The notes beneath the pieces are model-generated. The model was not told the DNA's origin and made no database searches. It saw only the letters and a program-made list of their open reading frames with translations. Positions 52,227 through 53,605 of a stretch of 53,605 nucleotides of DNA are shown here, piece by piece (within the stretch, counting starts at the first letter, position 1; every line of letters starts with the position of its first letter). The position numbers and the translations under genes are program-made. This DNA is from Bacillota bacterium. Its GTDB lineage: Bacteria; Bacillota; Dethiobacteria; DTU022; UBA8154. The stretch is taken from NCBI GenBank assembly GCA_012839215.1, contig DUNV01000022.1, forward strand, positions 1-53,605, in the 5' to 3' direction.

Positions 52227-53605
52227 TTGGATTCACACCAATATGCAGTTCAAAAGCTTGCCGAAAAGGTTAATACCAAAGCAATTACCCTGCAACATCT
52301 AGCCGGGGACATCGCCCGCCGCTCTACTGCTGTACAGGAAAAATGTAATGCTTTCATAAATTTTGATCGCCAAATGTTGGAAAAAGGGGTAGACAATCTA
52401 CAGCAAAAAATTGATCAGAATAAATCATTGCCACTGGCCGGTGTTCCCTTTACCCTCTCCGATGCAATATGTGCCGCGGGGACAGTGACAACCTGTGCTT
52501 CAAGGATTATGGGCTCCTACAAGCCTCCCTTGGAGGCAACTGTAGCTCAAAGGCTGAAAGAGTGCGGGGCTATCCTCGTTGGTAAGACAAACATGGACGA
52601 ATTTAACCTTGGCACTGCCGGGAAAAATTCCCTCTTTGGGGAAATTAAAAATCCCTGGGATAAGCAGTATACGGCCGGATCGGGGGCGGCGGCAGCAGTT
52701 AGCGGCCAGGCGGCAAGTGTTGCCCTTGCTGCTGATGGGTGCGGGGAGCTGCGGCAAGCAGCTTCCTATTGTGGCCTCACCTCCCTGAAGCCTACATATG
52801 GCCGGGTTTCCCGCAAAGGGCTGGTCGATAGCGCACCCTCCCTGGAACAGATAGGTCTAATTGCCCCGACGGTTACCGATCTCGCAGCTGTTTTGGAACA
52901 TATCAGCGGTTATGATGCAGGAGATCCCACCTCATTTAGGCATGAGGTACCGGTATATATATCCTTGCTCGATGGCGAAGAGGATCAGGCGCTTAAGGTT
53001 GCAGTCCCTGAAAACTGGGCAGAAACTCCTTATCTAGAGCAGGGCATAAAGGAAGCATTTATTTCTGCGCAGGAAAATCTCAAGGTAAAAGGTTTTCAGG
53101 TTGAAACGGTAGCAATGCCGAATTTTTTCCATTCCCTCGTTACGACAACAATTATTCGTGCTGTGGAAACATTTTCCTCGCTGTCTAATTATGATGGTGT
53201 GCGTTTTGGGCTGAGAGCAGAAGGGGGCAGCAACCTTCAGGAAATGTATAGAAAAAGCCGGACCGAGGGTTTTGGCAGTAGGGTAAAGCAATTTATCACC
53301 TTTGGATCGCTTATTTCTGCTGGAAAATATTATGATCAAGTTTTCCAAAAAGCGCAAAAGATGCGCACACTTATTATCAAAGAACTTGAAAAGTGTCTAG
53401 AGGCTTATGATCTATTGTTTATTCCGACAGTACCTTTTGCTGCGCCATTGCATGTTAATGATAACGAGGGCGGATTTTTACCCGATCCGGCCGGCTACTA
53501 CACAGCAGCGGCAAACCTTGCCGGTTTGCCGGCAGTATCCTTCCCCATGCCTGCTGAAACTGCCCCAAGTGGATCGGCGGGCATGCAATTTATTGGGAAG
53601 GCCTG
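52227..53605 (+). CDS. gatA: GatA-like subunit with degenerate amidase site (partial, runs off window)
   Basis: TTG at 52227 with AAAGGAGG upstream opens 459 codons to the window edge; it is missing from the ORF track because no stop is reached. The GatA fold is clear (GKTNMDEFNLG, LKPTYGRVSRKGLV, SLEQIG). The Ser-Ser-Lys triad is not. The usual AIKDN reads TLSDA (Lys lost), GGSSGGSAAAV reads AGSGAAAAV, and GSDTGGSIRQPA reads AADGCGELRQAA (nucleophilic Ser replaced by Glu). It is therefore predicted to be inactive as an amidase. No frameshift was seen across the part I translated by hand. Confidence 0.85.
   Translation, partial: MDSHQYAVQKLAEKVNTKAITLQHLAGDIARRSTAVQEKCNAFINFDRQMLEKGVDNLQQKIDQNKSLPLAGVPFTLSDAICAAGTVTTCASRIMGSYKPPLEATVAQRLKECGAILVGKTNMDEFNLGTAGKNSLFGEIKNPWDKQYTAGSGAAAAVSGQAASVALAADGCGELRQAASYCGLTSLKPTYGRVSRKGLVDSAPSLEQIGLIAPTVTDLAAVLEHISGYDAGDPTSFRHEVPVYISLLDGEEDQALKVAVPENWAETPYLEQGIKEAFISAQENLKVKGFQVETVAMPNFFHSLVTTTIIRAVETFSSLSNYDGVRFGLRAEGGSNLQEMYRKSRTEGFGSRVKQFITFGSLISAGKYYDQVFQKAQKMRTLIIKELEKCLEAYDLLFIPTVPFAAPLHVNDNEGGFLPDPAGYYTAAANLAGLPAVSFPMPAETAPSGSAGMQFIGKA

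Overview
The window looks like a chromosomal segment of a strictly anaerobic, endospore-forming Firmicute of class Clostridia (Peptococcaceae or Syntrophomonadales type). The basis is a near-continuous sporulation and division cluster (prsA, spoVT, spoVB, mazG, spoIID-like, yabP, yabQ, divIC, yabR, spoIIE, tilS, hpt, ftsH), strong GGAGG ribosome binding sites, T-box and THF riboswitches, a Spo0A-type promoter, formate-THF ligase, and a butyrate-type beta-oxidation operon. No taxonomic search could be run, so the genus is not claimed.

Layout. 1-590: start of an unknown minus-strand gene, a tRNA-Leu(UAG) and a short 11-bp tandem repeat. 588-11536: a phosphoesterase, then the spoVT region. Where related genomes usually carry hup and yabO (between mazG and yabP) this one has an MFS transporter, a DUF441 protein, a phosphosulfolactate synthase homologue and a lipoprotein SpoIID paralogue. 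11571-16637: yabR, an IclR regulator and a MoxR/DUF58/DUF4129 membrane cluster. 16695-23292: spoIIE (21-bp-spaced promoter with 0A boxes), tilS (duplicated promoter module), hpt and ftsH. 23297-26721: a divergent formate-THF ligase, a THF-riboswitch-controlled folate ECF transporter subunit, and coaX. 26835-30843: an Mrp/Mbh-type antiporter operon without a full MrpA. 31014-34290 (minus): clpB, preceded by a two-gene unit of a ribbon-helix-helix protein and an IS200-type TnpA homologue that has lost its catalytic residues. 34525-42565: a deacetylase, an amidohydrolase, a lipoprotein, a GH18 protein, an MFS transporter, a K+ channel/RCK protein and a coiled-coil nuclease-like protein with 21-bp repeats. 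42615-46858: a Trp T-box controlling a stand-alone TrpB2, long-form hisG, and a YqeC-MocA fusion. 47421-51765: thiolase, hydroxybutyryl-CoA dehydrogenase, acyl-CoA dehydrogenase and crotonase. 51913-53605: gatC and a truncated-by-window gatA whose amidase catalytic residues are replaced.

Most interesting points: (1) the RHH plus inactivated TnpA unit with its own promoter/operator palindrome upstream of clpB; (2) the catalytically degenerate GatA; (3) two genes, clpB and thiolase, with a strong Shine-Dalgarno sequence separated from the ATG by a hairpin that would bring them to normal spacing; (4) a long hairpin that can bury the ribosome binding site of an MFS transporter. TTG is used as a start codon unusually often in this window, and several ORF-track starts were moved on ribosome-binding-site evidence.
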